A stretch of 64,000 bases of DNA from Linum tenue. Its lineage: Eukaryota; Streptophyta; Magnoliopsida; Malpighiales; Linaceae. The DNA is taken from assembly GCA_946122785.1 (NCBI GenBank), contig CAMGYJ010000004.1, forward strand, positions 62,504,679 through 62,568,678, read 5' to 3'. Under the pieces are notes generated by a model. It ran no database searches and was not told the DNA's origin. It was given only the letters and a program-made list of their open reading frames with translations. The position numbers and the translations under genes were made by a program. This document shows positions 35,001 through 46,396 of the stretch, one piece after another. Every line of letters begins with the position of its first letter. The first letter of the stretch is position 1.

Positions 35001-36484
35001 GTCACTCTTTTAATTGCACTGGTATATCGAGGAATAAAAAGAAATTGTACCTAGTCTTCACAAAACGACATCATCTCTAGCTGCCATGTATTCAACGCGT
35101 CCTTCACTCATTCCTCGATTTGGAGTCGCGATTCTAGATCATGACTTATTTTGATTATTGTCGATGGTAAATTATTAACATTTGAGATTTAACTGGGTAA
35201 AAAACATGCTATCATATTATTATTTCTACTAAAAAACACTGCATTAAAGCATCAACATATGTGTCATTGGGTTGAGCTCTAGACATAAGATCGTTGCTAT
35301 GCTCGCTTTATAATACAAGTGATTGCATCATTGTAGTGACTGAGATTTGATTATGGAACAGGATTGCCCTGCGATTTTGCTTTTGATAGGCAGATGTCGG
35401 CGTTTTACCACTTCGATTCTTCCATATTACCAATCTTCCACAAACTCCTCACCACAGTTCACAGTAGCTCTGATACCAACTAAATTGAAAACGCAAATTT
35501 CAGCCACAATGTCACTAATGCACAATATAACCTGATAGCAGCTTGGAGATATCAAACAGATATAGTAAGATCATTGCTGGGAAATCAACATAAAGAAAGA
35601 AATTATGAAACTAAGCAATTGTTGAGTAAATATATGATTTGCAATAAACTATTGATGCACTTAAAAACTTTCCTATAAAAGATGGCACTATCAAATCAAA
35701 TATCATCAGTGCCATCAAAAAGAAGAGTGCATTTAGTAGATGATGAGGGCTTATATACAAGTATACAACCACAATATTCTTGGTCGGGATTAAAAGTTTT
35801 TTTCTGTTTTTAGGTTTCGTTAGAAGAATCTCAAAATCACGAACCATAACAAAGTAATTTGGACAACACCTTGCATCCAAGTGACCCCTAAAAACACTTC
35901 CACTAAGGATTGTTTGGGTTGAGGTTCAATTTATAGGGGCCAAGTGGCCAACTGGTTAGATGAAACGACTAACTTAATACGGTACTGTCAAGTATTTGAC
36001 TCAACCATATCAACTGATCGACACAACGCTGTTTTGTAGGAAAGCTCGCTCATCACACCAAGCTAACGCCTACAAAAAAAAATCTGAACGGCTAAATGTC
36101 GCCTTTGTTTAACTATTATCACCCTAACTTATAATACAAAATTACTAAATTGTCTTTTATCAATTAAACCTAATTCAACAAGACAAATAAACTCTAAAAT
36201 CCCTAATTTCCTTCAACAACGCCAACCTCCTCTCGCCGAACGCCATCTGACGTCGTTTCTTCTCCTCGCAAAAAATGTCTATTATTTACAAAACGCAAAA
36301 GTTATGACTTATGACTACCTTTGAAATTGTGATGATAAGCAAAGATCGAATGGCCAACAATCACAATGATCGAGCGATCGAAATACAAAATAAGAAAGTC
36401 ACTTTTTAGTTTTTACCAACAACAATTAGACTAGGATTTGTTGGACCACATCCAACAATGCAACAATCCATACAAAAACAAAAA
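32068..36484. other. gene-poor interval upstream of SCAMP
   Basis: SCAMP 5' flank (to about 32350), then AT-rich DNA. Contains a perfect 79-bp tandem pair at 34025-34182, a region rich in CCTAGG/GCCTAGG motifs (34850-34980), and on the minus strand near 35467-35480 a TGGTATCAGAGC sequence like a tRNA-Met primer-binding site but without LTRs. No gene could be assembled. Confidence 0.45.
34025..34182. repeat. 79-bp perfect tandem duplication
   Basis: Two adjacent copies, 34025-34103 and 34104-34182, starting TTCTTGTTCTGTGTG and ending CATTGATAAGAT. They are identical as read, so the duplication is recent. No gene is attached to it. Confidence 0.85.
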
Positions 36485-36492
36485 ATATGAAT

Positions 36493-36914
36493 TAGGGCTG
36501 GCTATTTGGACCGGGACCGGATAAAAAACTGGAAACTGGACCGTATAATCCGGACCGAAACCGGACCGGGACCGGATAGTAAACAATCCAATCCAATCTT
36601 TGGGCTTAGATTTGAGATAAAAAATCGGATAAAGACCGGATAAGAGAGCTCAACACCCAAAACTTAAGTGTAATTTGCATAAACGGTCACAAACCTTTGC
36701 ACTTAGTACAAAACTTAACCAACTCCTCACCCTTTTAGGCCTTAGGCCACTCAAATTCCCACAATCTCAATATAAAATCAAGATCGAATTGGGACCGGAC
36801 CGGGTCAAGACCGGACTGTATCAAATCCAATCTTTGGTCCTTATATTTTCAAAAAAAAACCGGACTGAACCGGATCAATTTGGGCCAATTTAACCGGACC
36901 GTATAGCCACCCTA
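36493..36914. mobile_element. hAT-type MITE
   Basis: Ends are TAGGGCTGGCTATTTGGACC and, as the reverse complement of the right end, TAGGGTGGCTATACGGTCC. Flanking 8-bp duplications ATATGAAT (36485-36492) and ATATGAAC (36915-36922) match at 7 of 8. Repeated GGACCGG motifs lie near both ends. Non-autonomous. Confidence 0.75.
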
Positions 36915-36922
36915 ATATGAAC

Positions 36923-38696
36923 CGTGACTACAAAAACTGTTTTGAACTACAATTGTGAAGCAGTAAGCACCTTTTTCGTGGAATGGGGAATCGGCGAATC
37001 TCAATATCTAATGTTCTCAAAAAAGAAAACATAATAATAGTAAGATCCGCCATTCACACTAGAAATTTTTGTAACTAAGGATTGTTGGGTAAATGTTTGA
37101 TTTATGAAAACCTCCCGTCCCGTGACCCAAAAATAAGTCTTCCGATGAAATGACACTTCCAATACGAATATCACTGCCATATAAAACATAAAAATAAAAA
37201 AAACGTTTTCGAGTCTCAGGAGACCTCATAAACTTAACCGTACCCCACTACAGGATGATGTCTGCGACTGTTGTTTCAATTAGCATGTGGCCGTTATATA
37301 GCAATGAAGGCGGGAGCTGATCTCTTTGCTGAGGTGGTCATTATTGGTTCAACCATGTTCATGTAGTGGAAGTTCGATGGTTGTGGTAGTTTTGATTGAT
37401 CGTACTCCTGTGGCAGTAAGACACAAGGGTCCAGGTCTCTCCGGTCACCGATCCTAATAACGAGTTGCGGCCTGTCCATGGTAGCGTGACAGATGCGTGA
37501 GGATGTTGTCGATGTTGATTTGGCCTGAGGTTGTGAGGCGTCGGGGAGACTCCGGCTCGCCTGTTTCGAGTTCTTTTTTTTTTTTTTTTTGGAGAAAGTG
37601 ACTTTTTTGGTATACAAACAAAGTACACCTGAATAGACTTTGCGAACTAAGAATTGTCGGGCAAATGTTTTGTTTTGTAAGGGCAAATGTTTTGTTTTGT
37701 AAGAGCTTGGTGAGATTTGAAAAAAAAATTCCTATAGAGACAGCACTACCAATTCCAACATTGATGCAATCCCAAAGAAAAAACTTTTCCAAACACCCAG
37801 GAAACTGTTACAAAATATAAATATTACCTGCAAGTACTAATTTATTGCATCTGCAAATGCTTAGGGACAATTATATAGGAAGGAAGGAAGTAGCGGGAGT
37901 GATCTCTTTGTCTTTGACGATGTGGTATTGTTGCGGGTGGGAAACATGAAAGCCAATGTGTGCATCATATTATGATTTCCCTCTACAAACCATCCATCTT
38001 CGCCGTCTGTTTCGAAAAGAATGGAGTGGCCGCAATTTTATCATCCAAGCCACAACTCCCAAGATCGAAATGTAGATCAAGGTCGGGATGTTCTCGGCAT
38101 TGTGATTTTGACGTTGTTTAAGAGTGAACGGCCTTCTATTCACTTCAATCGAAGGATTCTCTTCTGCTGTAGACAACATCGCTCCATCAACCAAACCTCC
38201 ACCTGCCCTGTATGGTGATGATTCTCCGAAGGTACTTTCAAATCAACGTACTTAAAACAAATTTGGAATAAAATTACGCGGGCTGGGTTTGACACTATTT
38301 ACTCGATTTTAGATTTCGGTGTGGTCCAAATTCGTATTGTAATAGTAATCACAGAGATAGAAAGATAGAGCTAACATAAATTGCTAATCAACATCTTGAA
38401 AAGCCAGGAGAGTGTAATGTTTGGATCATTAATCACTCGGACGATCTAAATGAAACCAAGAAACTTCCCTTTATAGCTCAATCTAACCCCTCAACGTAAT
38501 TAAACAAGCAAAACCCCGAAAAAAGAGACAACCGAATATCCCAATTTTAGCACACCAAGAGCCTTATACACACGGCTTACTCTTTTTAGACGAAGCTGCA
38601 AATTTTTGGAATAAAATACACGGGACGTGTTTGTTTCCTCTTTTTATTTTCTAAAATTTTCCCCTCGAAGTTATGTTCCAAAGCCCAATTCAGTCA
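36923..38696. other. gene-poor interval with repeated gene-like fragments
   Basis: No intact gene. Related patches occur at about 36945-37200 and 37640-37880 (AACTAAGGATTGTTGGGTAA against AACTAAGAATTGTCGGGCAA). Minus-strand patches at 37294-37500 and 37970-38194 look partly coding, but have no assembled frame or family I know. Part of 38115-38215 is similar to 45215-45310. Confidence 0.35.
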
Positions 38697-38705
38697 CTTG
38701 AAAAT

Positions 38706-39590
38706 AAGGTTGTCAAACCGGTTTATGCCGGTGCGCCGGTTTTATGAGTGAAATGGTTCAACCATGGTACAACCAGTGCATATGTCGGTTACGCCGGTTT
38801 TACCAAAATATCCCAAACAATAATTTATATAGATTAATATTTATTTGTTCGTTTCATCTCGTAATCCACAAAAAGGAAACTCGCAAAGAGCAACAATGGA
38901 AACTCCATAATCCTAAGGTCTCCATTGTTCCTCTCTATCCCATCTCAACCTAGAGTATAAAATCCATTATTGGAAACTCCATAATTACGCATGTGCACTC
39001 CCTAATCCCTCTCGCAGCAAGAATGGAAACTCCATAATTCCATCTCAATTTCCGCCTGACTCACATCAGAATCATCGACCTCAAACCCAACCCGCTCTCC
39101 CTTTTCCCCTACTCTCTCTTCTCGCCTTTACCTTCTGTATCTAGCGGCTTGCATCGCCACCGACAACTCTAGGATTAGGGTTCCCGAGGATGTAGATAGA
39201 CAGAGCTGAGCTGCCAAATCCGCCCCGCCTTCCGATCTCACTGCGCCTTTCTACTGCAGAGTTCGCCGCGACCTGTCTGACCGCCGATTCTCTAGGATTG
39301 AATGTTCACGAGGAAGGAGAAAGCATAGTTGAGTTAGCGATCGACGACTGAATGGAATGAAGAGTTTGGTCTGACTCGCGAAACGTCCCCAAAACTCCAT
39401 CCAAAACGAGGACGCTTCTTTGAATTTCCGGATTCAAAATTCCGGTTGGACCACCCGACATTTCCGATTTTGACTGAAATTGACCGGTATTAACCAAGGC
39501 ATTATACTGGTGACATTCCAGCCGGTTTCATGACCGATACCGGTTGAACCTGGTTCAACCGGCCGGCATGCCACTGGCATGACAACCATG
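38706..39590. mobile_element. MULE-like non-autonomous element
   Basis: A perfect 9-bp direct repeat CTTGAAAAT flanks the element (38697-38705 and 39591-39599). Ends are AAGGTTGTCAAACCGG and, inverted on the right, CATGGTTGTCATGCC. Several CCGGTTT/ACCGG motifs lie near the termini. A 9-bp duplication points to Mutator-like elements. The phrase GGAAACTCCATAAT occurs three times inside (about 38887-39035). No transposase is visible. Confidence 0.65.
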
Positions 39591-39792
39591 CTTGAAAATG
39601 AGGATGTATTTGTTTTGACATTTCGTTTGTATTTTGAATTCGAGAAAATAGTGTCTAAATATCATGCCTAATGATTTTGTTCATAGCATACTAAATTAGG
39701 TCGAATCACTATTTAAATCAATACAGGTTTTGTTGGGTTTGGTTTGGGTGATATTGAATTTGTACTATATTAGTATAACAATTTCTTAATTT

Positions 39793-40935
39793 TCTCACAT
39801 AATTAATTTCAATATTTGAACAACAATTGTGGGCTTTTTCTCACATAATTAATTTCAATATTTGAACAACAATTGTGGGCTTGTGGCGGCAATTATTATC
39901 TTTTCCTGGACGATGGAGCAGAAGTTAATTTATCTCACGGATTTTAGAATGAACCATGATAGACAAATTAACCTCTACTGCCGTTCCAAGGAAAGAGAAC
40001 TATGCCAGCTGCCATTGATTTAGCCTCACCCTTCACAACATATATATATATATATATGAGCGATGCTTCCTTGGAACGAATGACTCCAACCGATGTGGTA
40101 TTATCTACAGAGAGCAACAATCGTAAATTAGATTAGAGGCTTTTTAATTAGCTTTCAAGGCAAAGTAATTAACGGAAATAATCCCAGAAACCCAACGTCT
40201 ATAACTCTTCTTGTGATTTGCCACCTGAACAACCCTTGCCACAATATTTATACTTAGCCAAACATATTCAGCTAGAAAAGAGCGAGATCGATACTGGCTG
40301 CAAAGTAACTAAAAAAAAGAATCGAAACGACCTTCTAAAGGGATTTGTGGAGATGAATGGATTGATCGAACTCGATATATATATATATAGCTTTTAGATT
40401 GCCTTCTTCATCGAAGAGGTTGGCGCTGGCTGTGTAAATTTCAGTCAGGTCTAGCAGAAAGAATAACATAAGTCGAAGAAAAAATAATTTGTACTACAAT
40501 TGTGACGGCAACTATCATTTCAGAGCGATGCTTCCTTGGAATGAATGGTTCAAAGCGATGTGGTACCGAGGGCAACAATCCATTTGCCACAATTTCCTAT
40601 CTAATTTGGATTTTGGTTTAGATTACAGATTGAGTGTATATTATATAATAGTATAACAATATATAAATTTACTCACGTAAGTTCAATATTGAAACTAGAA
40701 TTATGACGGCAATTATCCTTTCTTGGGACTTGGTGAAGGTCAATTTGTTATAACATTGTCTTCTAATTTTATAAAGTACCAATGATAGACAAATTCACTT
40801 CCACCAATCCCAAGAAAAGTAATACTATGCCCACTTTTTTGGTTATTGCTTTGGCTAAGGACTTCACAACATATATATGAGCGATGCTTCCTTGAAACGA
40901 ATGTCTCCAACCGATGTGGTACTGAGAGCAACTCT
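39793..40935. repeat. local repeat family with a ~43-bp conserved core
   Basis: The core starting GAGCGATGCTTCCTTGGAA and ending GATGTGGTA occurs at 40058-40100, 40523-40565 and 40879-40921. Each is preceded by an ATTGTG.CGGCAATTAT-like block, and two by a run of TATATATA. A 46-bp tandem repeat (CTCACATAATTAATTTC) begins the array at 39794. A more diverged relative lies near 33229-33510. No coding frame is associated. The units could be remnants of a repeated promoter or gene end. Confidence 0.55.
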
Positions 40936-42454
40936 TAAATTAGAGGAGGCTTTTAATTTAGGTTGTTGATTGGTCATTTTTTCCCCTCGTTCTATAACGT
41001 TATGCTTGTTGAAACTTGGTTGTTATTTTTTGATGATCTTAATCGTATTTGTGGAACCTTGGTTACTTGTTAGATTTGGATGAGAATTGACAACATTTAA
41101 CTTTTGCAGGGGTTATCTAGTTTGAAGGGAGCAACTTTAAGATATAGATTGTGATAAATTGTTGGTGTCATATGAATGGTTTGTCTCGTAAAAGCAAATC
41201 ACAAAATTTTCGTGAAGCACGCCATCCATATTTTTCATAAAGCAAATCACAAAATTCTTCTCGTGTACACCCCAAAACTCACAAGGCATACCACAACACA
41301 CATGGAACACATCAGAAAAGCACGAGGAAAATATATCGCAAATTTTATAAGCGGACCATAAATCTCCTAATGCAAATCACATAATTCTATAGAACTGACC
41401 AAAAAACAGAACGAGAAAGCATAGCACGAATCTTCTGAAGCATACCATAAATCTCTTACTCTTCGTCATGTATAATATCATGTCGATGAGATTAACGCTG
41501 TTGATCGTTCTACACATGTGCTTTCATATGGTTAACTCGATAAGCGGTGACTGTCTTGACATCTACACCGACAGCGGCGGATCCAAAACGCAGTAAAACA
41601 CTGGGCCGCATTTCAAAACCCAATAGTCTGGTGCTTCTTCGTGGCCGATGAGAGTTTTCCTAATGGCTTCATTTCCATGTGCCGTAGTAAAGCAATCAAG
41701 CATTTGCACATCCCAAATTTCTGTGGTTATGGTCGATCCACTCTGCAACTTTGATGGATGGTGGGTTATATCACGGACTACTCTCCCTCCCTGAATTTGA
41801 TGAATCCACGGATCAAAGGAAAATGTTTGTGGTTTTTCCGTTCCCAATGACTTTCAGGACGTCCCTCTCAAGATACTCTTTAACCTGCCGCAAGCTCGAC
41901 CAAATCCAGGAGGGCTCTATTTACTACGTTGCAAAATTTTCTCTTTTTTCATTCTTGTTCTTGAATTGTTATCGAACCTCCTCTTAACACGTTGCAGATT
42001 TGCCTTCTCCGTTGTGGTTACGAGTGTCTGAGAGAAAAAAATGGCGACAACACGAGAGCTTTGTTGAAGATGGGGTATAGGAGGAGAGCAAAATAAGTAA
42101 ATAACCATACTAAACTCGACAAGTGATACAAGCTAAGTATTAAGTGCATAAAGAACACACCTTTGTTCATACAAAAAAGCCAAGTGCAAGATTAGGGGAC
42201 AAACACTGGCTTCTGCAACCCTAAACAACACATTCCAAAAAGAAAGAAGAGAGCCACAGCCGGAAGGAGACCACAAAGAAAAACTTGGCTTAACCATTAA
42301 AGTCATTTCTATACAGAGAAAAAGCCTTACTTTCAGAACCCTGATGGCTTAACCATGAAATGCAATACAGCCTCCTCCCTCTCCCTCCAAAATGCAATTG
42401 ACCAAACGACAATGGCCCTCCCTTTGATTCAATTAGATTCAAAGAAAATTTAAA
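40936..42454. other. intergenic DNA and HMGR 3' flank
   Basis: A minus-strand frame at 41563-41847 (94 codons, non-ATG start) and opposing frames around 41600-41990 look like worn coding sequence, but match nothing I recognise. The final ~350 bases probably contain the HMGR 3' UTR. Confidence 0.35.
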
Positions 42455-44312
42455 CTACGAGGAAGCAGCAGCAGCAGCTGCAGCATTGTGGGTGGTGACA
42501 TCCTTGCTGGACCGGTTGTACTTCATGTGACTCTTCACCAGCTGCCCTGCCGCGAGCGCCGACATCAGCGACAGCTCGCCGGCCAGAACAGACCCCGCAA
42601 CTACCGTCGCCAGTCGCCTCGCGTTCGCCCCTGGCGCCTCGTAGCAGGCGCCCTTCACCCCGAGCAGGTTCAAGCACGCAGCTTGCGACGCGAGCTGCGT
42701 CCCACCTCCCACCGTTCCAACCTCGATGCAGGGCATGGTGACCGAGACATGGAGATCCCGCCCCTCGTTCGTACTCTCCATCAGAGTGATGCAGTGCGAG
42801 CTCTCGACGTTCTGCGCCGGATCCTGGCCCGTGGCTAGGTACACCGCGCTCACGATGTTGCTGGCGTGCGCATTGAACCCGCCAAGCGCCCCTGCCATGG
42901 CCGAACCAACCAGATTCTTGTCCTTGTTCAGCTCGACGAGCGACTGCACGCTGGTTTTCAGTACCTTGTTCACCACGTCTCCTCTGATCACGGCCTCACA
43001 CACCACCGACTTCCCTCGGCCGTGTATCCAGTTCACTGCTGCAGGCTTCTTATCCGCGCACAAGTTGCCTGATTTCATTTTTTTGCAGAGGTCAGTTTTG
43101 AGATCATCTTTCTTTTATAAGACAACACAAACAATCAGATCAAAGAAAGAGGGATGGAATGGTTTTCAGTTTACCGGAGATGGCGACGACTTCCATGTCA
43201 GGGAAGAAATCGGCATCCTGGAGGAAATCCAGCACATTCTGAACACCTTTGGAGACCATGTTCATCCCCATGGCGTCCCCAGTGCTGCAGCAGAATCGAA
43301 TGTAGACGCTCCTCCCTGACAATGTACAATTCGCGCTCTGCAGCCTGGCGAATCGGCTGGATCTGTTGAAAACCATGGAAACCGTGTCGAAATTGCGGGG
43401 ATCCTCCAGGTAGAACTTGAGCTGCGCGGCCCTCGCGATGTTGGGGAATCGAACTACCGGAGCCCTGGTCATCCCGTCCCTGAGGAGGACGCTGGTGGCC
43501 CCGCCGGAGAGGTGAATCGCCTTGCAGCCGCGGTTGGTGCTGGCGACGAGGCAGCCTTCGGTGGTGGCCATGGGTACGGAGTACTCGGTGCCGTCGAGCA
43601 AGAGTGGGCCGGCGATTCCGACGGGGATCTGGACGTATCCGACTGGCATCTCGCAGCACTGACCTAGAATTGAATCGTAATCGAATCCCTCGAGCGGGAG
43701 CCCGGAGAGGGAGCGGCCGGTGATCCTCTGGAGGGCCTCGCGGCGGATGGCGGCGGCGCGCTTGCAGTCCCCCAATTTGGATTCGAGGGAGTAGGAAGGT
43801 ACGGCGCCGGAGACGACGGATTGGACGAGCTCCTCGTCGTTTTGGGGAAGTAATAATTCAATTGGGGCGGCGGCTAGGTCAGGAGTGGCGGCGGCGGGGA
43901 TTGCGCAATTTAGGGATTGGGGGCAGGCGGCGGCGAATCCGCCGTCGACAGCGACGATCTCGTCGTCGTCGGGGCGGAGGAGGAAGGACTGGACGAATTG
44001 GATGCCGAAGAAGCCGAGGAGGTAGACGAAGGAGGCGAGGAAGGCGAGGAGGGCGAGGATTTCGGAGAAGGTGAGGACGTGGAGAGGGGTTTGGGTGCGG
44101 ATCTTGTCACTCCAGCGGCGGAGGAGGAAGTAGACGGCGGAGAAGAAGAGGACGAGGAAGAGGGCGTTGGTGAGCTGGAGTGGGAGGGGCAGGGCGTCGG
44201 AGGCTCTGCGCTGGCTGTCGTCTTCTTGGCGGTGGCCGGCGGCGGAGTGACGGTGGAGGTTACTGAGGGGCGGGGCAAGTGGCTTTTTGGTGGATCGGCG
44301 GCGGGGATCCAT
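42455..44312 (-). CDS. HMGR: 3-hydroxy-3-methylglutaryl-CoA reductase
   Basis: This enzyme reduces HMG-CoA to mevalonate with NADPH, the committed step of the cytosolic isoprenoid pathway, and is anchored in the ER. Exon 1 is 44312-43175 and exon 2 is 43068-42455, joining to 583 aa. The ATG at 44312 is the first in frame; the frame upstream has no ATG. Two membrane spans are seen at about 46-64 and 84-110, with an RRW pair at 65-67 that suits ER retention. The catalytic half shows TTEGCLVAS (Glu252), [10 protein letters not shown] (Lys386), GQDPAQNV (Asp462) and [10 protein letters not shown] (His560; regulatory Ser566 in the SnRK1-type site). The DAMGMNMV segment is at about 346-353. The end carries a seven-alanine run. 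Only one intron remains, where plant HMGR genes usually have three. Family assignment is certain. Confidence 0.97.
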
Positions 44313-44555
44313 TGTTCCGGCGGCCGGCGGGGAAGGAAGAAGGATGCTCTGTTGGATGGATGATGCTGTTGGCTGTTGCAATTCCACAACAACTCAAACT
44401 CAACTCTGCCGGCAACTACTCCTCCGTCACCCTCCAATTTATGCTGTCGAGGGAACTGACTCTCAAAAACAGTTCAAATTTTGCGTTTTGTTTTATATTC
44501 ATTGGCGTTCTGTCCTTTTTAATAATTTCTTTTTCATGAATTGGCGTTCTGTGCT

Positions 44556-44567
44556 TATATATATATA
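44556..44567 (-). promoter_or_regulatory. TATA box for HMGR
   Basis: A TATATATATAT run lies about 245 bases upstream of the HMGR ATG on the same strand. Transcription from about 44525 would give a ~210-base leader. A longer regulatory region would reach into the mobile-element patch beyond 44700. Confidence 0.45.
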
Positions 44568-44700
44568 TTTTTTATCAATATACAAAAACAAAACTCATGT
44601 TAGTTTTGGGGGGTCAGATTTTGACTTTTAGGACTGTCTCATAATTAGTCACGTTTTTATGCAGGTTTAATCTTTGAACATGTTTTATTTATTTATTTAT

Positions 44701-44955
44701 TTATGACTTGAACTTGTCCGAAGGAGGCGGCGGTGGTGGAGCGTTTGGTTTCCTGGGAGGAGCTAGCGGAGGTGGCGCTAGAGCCTTGTTTTGGAGCGGT
44801 GGCGGAGACTGGACAACCTTCTTCTGGTACCCATTCTTCTTGCTCTGCCCTTCCAGCTTCCTCCAATACACCACATCCAGCCCGTTCTCGTCGACAATCA
44901 GTCCCTTCACATTCCCGCCGCTCCTCACAGACTGCTCCACCGTTGATGAGTCAGC
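44701..44955 (-). pseudogene. unrecognised proline-rich gene fragment
   Basis: The minus-strand frame after a stop near 44960 reads YADSSTVEQSVRSGGN, then VKGLIVDENGLDVVYWRKLE, a Lys-rich stretch, and a proline tail (SPPPLQ, LAPPPLAPP, APPPPPP) to a TGA at 44701. It has no ATG and no promoter of its own. Its upstream side is joined directly to sequence that looks like a MULE terminal repeat, so it is probably a transposed 3' exon. I cannot name the source. The globular-looking first half suggests a real gene origin. Confidence 0.4.
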
Positions 44956-44959
44956 ATAT

Positions 44960-45147
44960 TACAGCTGATGTGGCAGTCCCAATGGCATGGCTATTTACAT
45001 TTTGGCGCCTACCGTTAGTAATGGGGACGAAAATGATAACGATGCTACCAAAATTTGACGTAAATGGTTTAGTTGCAACGAAACATACTTAGGTGGTTAT
45101 CGTGCAACAAATGCTAAACTTAAGTGGCACCATGTGCAATTAACCCA
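44960..45147. mobile_element. MULE-like terminus next to the fragment
   Basis: On the minus strand this begins GGGTTAATTGCACATGGTG and continues through TTTAGCATTTGTTGCACG. The organisation is like the GGGTGAATTACAC ends seen at 20465 and 22432, but the sequence is different. Only one end is visible; the other should lie toward HMGR but was not found. Confidence 0.35.
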
Positions 45148-45336
45148 ATATTTTTACTTTTTTTTTTTTTTGGGCAGCGCTGGGAATATTTTTACTCAAA
45201 ACATCCCGATATATGGCCTTCTTTTCACTCTCAACGAACGGTTCTATTCCGCTGTAGACAACATCGCTCTATCATCCACTTCTGCCGATCAACCCGACTC
45301 TTGGACCAGACCATACAATGGCATTGTAAGTAGGGG

Positions 45337-45490
45337 TGGGCGTTCGGTCGGTTTGGTTTGAATCGAACCGAAATTGGGATATGCCGAATTTCCCAAACGC
45401 CACACACTGCAACCGAATTCGAACCGGCATATAATTCGGTTCGACAGAACCGAATTATAGATCGATTCGGTTCGGTTTTCCCAAACAAAA
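45337..45490. mobile_element. truncated hAT-like element end
   Basis: TAGGGGTGGGCGTTCGGTCGG is followed by repeated CCGAA/TTCGGTT motifs, a structure typical of plant hAT MITE ends. No inverted right end or 8-bp duplication was found, so this is a fragment or a diverged copy. Confidence 0.35.
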
Positions 45491-45997
45491 CCGAAATATC
45501 TGTTGATGACCTGCTGAGTTTTTTCTTCAATGTTGGTGCTTATGTTCTGCTGCTTTTGGACAATAGGGTTGTTGTATTTTTGCTTCTCATTTAAGTTGTT
45601 TATCACCTAACATTTCAATTTTATAGATCAAATACAATTAATTAAAACAAGCATTCAAAGTTGAAAGATAATCAATGTCCACCTTCCAAATATTCAACAC
45701 AAACACAATACATCAAGTCCTTCCAAATATTCATTACAATACAAATGGTTTTAAATTCAAACTAACATGAGAAAGGTAACCAAATAACCAATGTCTAAAT
45801 TCCAATCATAACTTGTAGAAACTCCAAAGATCTTGTTTCTTAGCTCTTCACTCTTGGACAATTGAGACCTTTGAATTCAAAAATAGTACAAGGAACATGA
45901 AACAAAACAATGATGGTTAGTGACTAATATGTATAAAGCTAATTACAAATAATCAAGTAGAATAGAATAAAATCTCAACTTCTTACCTCTAAAGTCA

Positions 45998-46359
45998 TCA
46001 ATCGTGCATAGAAACATCGGAATTTTCACCACAAGCACTACTAGATGCACTACCATCGTTCCTCCTTCCACTTGAACTTGGTACATTGGAAGTCGAGGTA
46101 GATGAAACAAGATTATCTCTTATGGAGATTGCATTCATCAACTTGTTCGATTCTGCAAGATTAAAAAAACTCAAAATTAGTCATGACATACAAATTAATA
46201 ATGTTATAAATATGTAATGTTCAATTCTGCAAGATTAAAAAAACTCAAAATTAGTCATGACATACAAATTAATAATGTTATAAATATGTAATGCTAGATT
46301 TGAGACTTTACCTTCATCTATTGTAAGGAATGTTTGCTCCGCTAGAGCGACCCTGGCGA
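45998..46359 (-). pseudogene. last two exons of an unrecognised gene, possibly relict
   Basis: An exon-like segment 46359-46312 (after a TTTGTAG acceptor; reads ARVALAEQTFLTIDE) ends in GAAG/GTAAAG. It joins in phase to 46152-45998 (after a strong TTTTTTTAATCTTGCAG acceptor; reads ESNKLMNAISIRDNL, a Ser-rich stretch, GENSDVSMHD, stop). The intron between them contains a 74-bp direct duplication (46151-46224 and 46225-46298) that also duplicates the acceptor. Upstream exons would lie beyond the hAT MITE at 46397-46858, but I could not find them. The family is unknown; a transposase C-terminus is one possibility. Confidence 0.4.
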
Positions 46360-46396
46360 CTACAAATTACAATCCCAACCGCAAAACACTTTTACA

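Noticed and set aside
35466..35482. Minus-strand TGGATCAGAGC-like primer-binding site (reads TGGTATCAGAGC)
   Set aside because: A tRNA-Met-type site alone is not enough. No LTR pair, no polypurine tract and no gag/pol frame are visible nearby.
42488..43319. Plus-strand frames of 116 and 197 codons opposite HMGR exon 2 and the intron
   Set aside because: Antisense to conserved catalytic sequence, and one crosses the HMGR splice junctions.
43862..44363. 148-aa acidic and 70-aa arginine-rich plus-strand frames opposite HMGR
   Set aside because: They are shadows of the GC-rich HMGR first exon on the other strand; low complexity and no domain.
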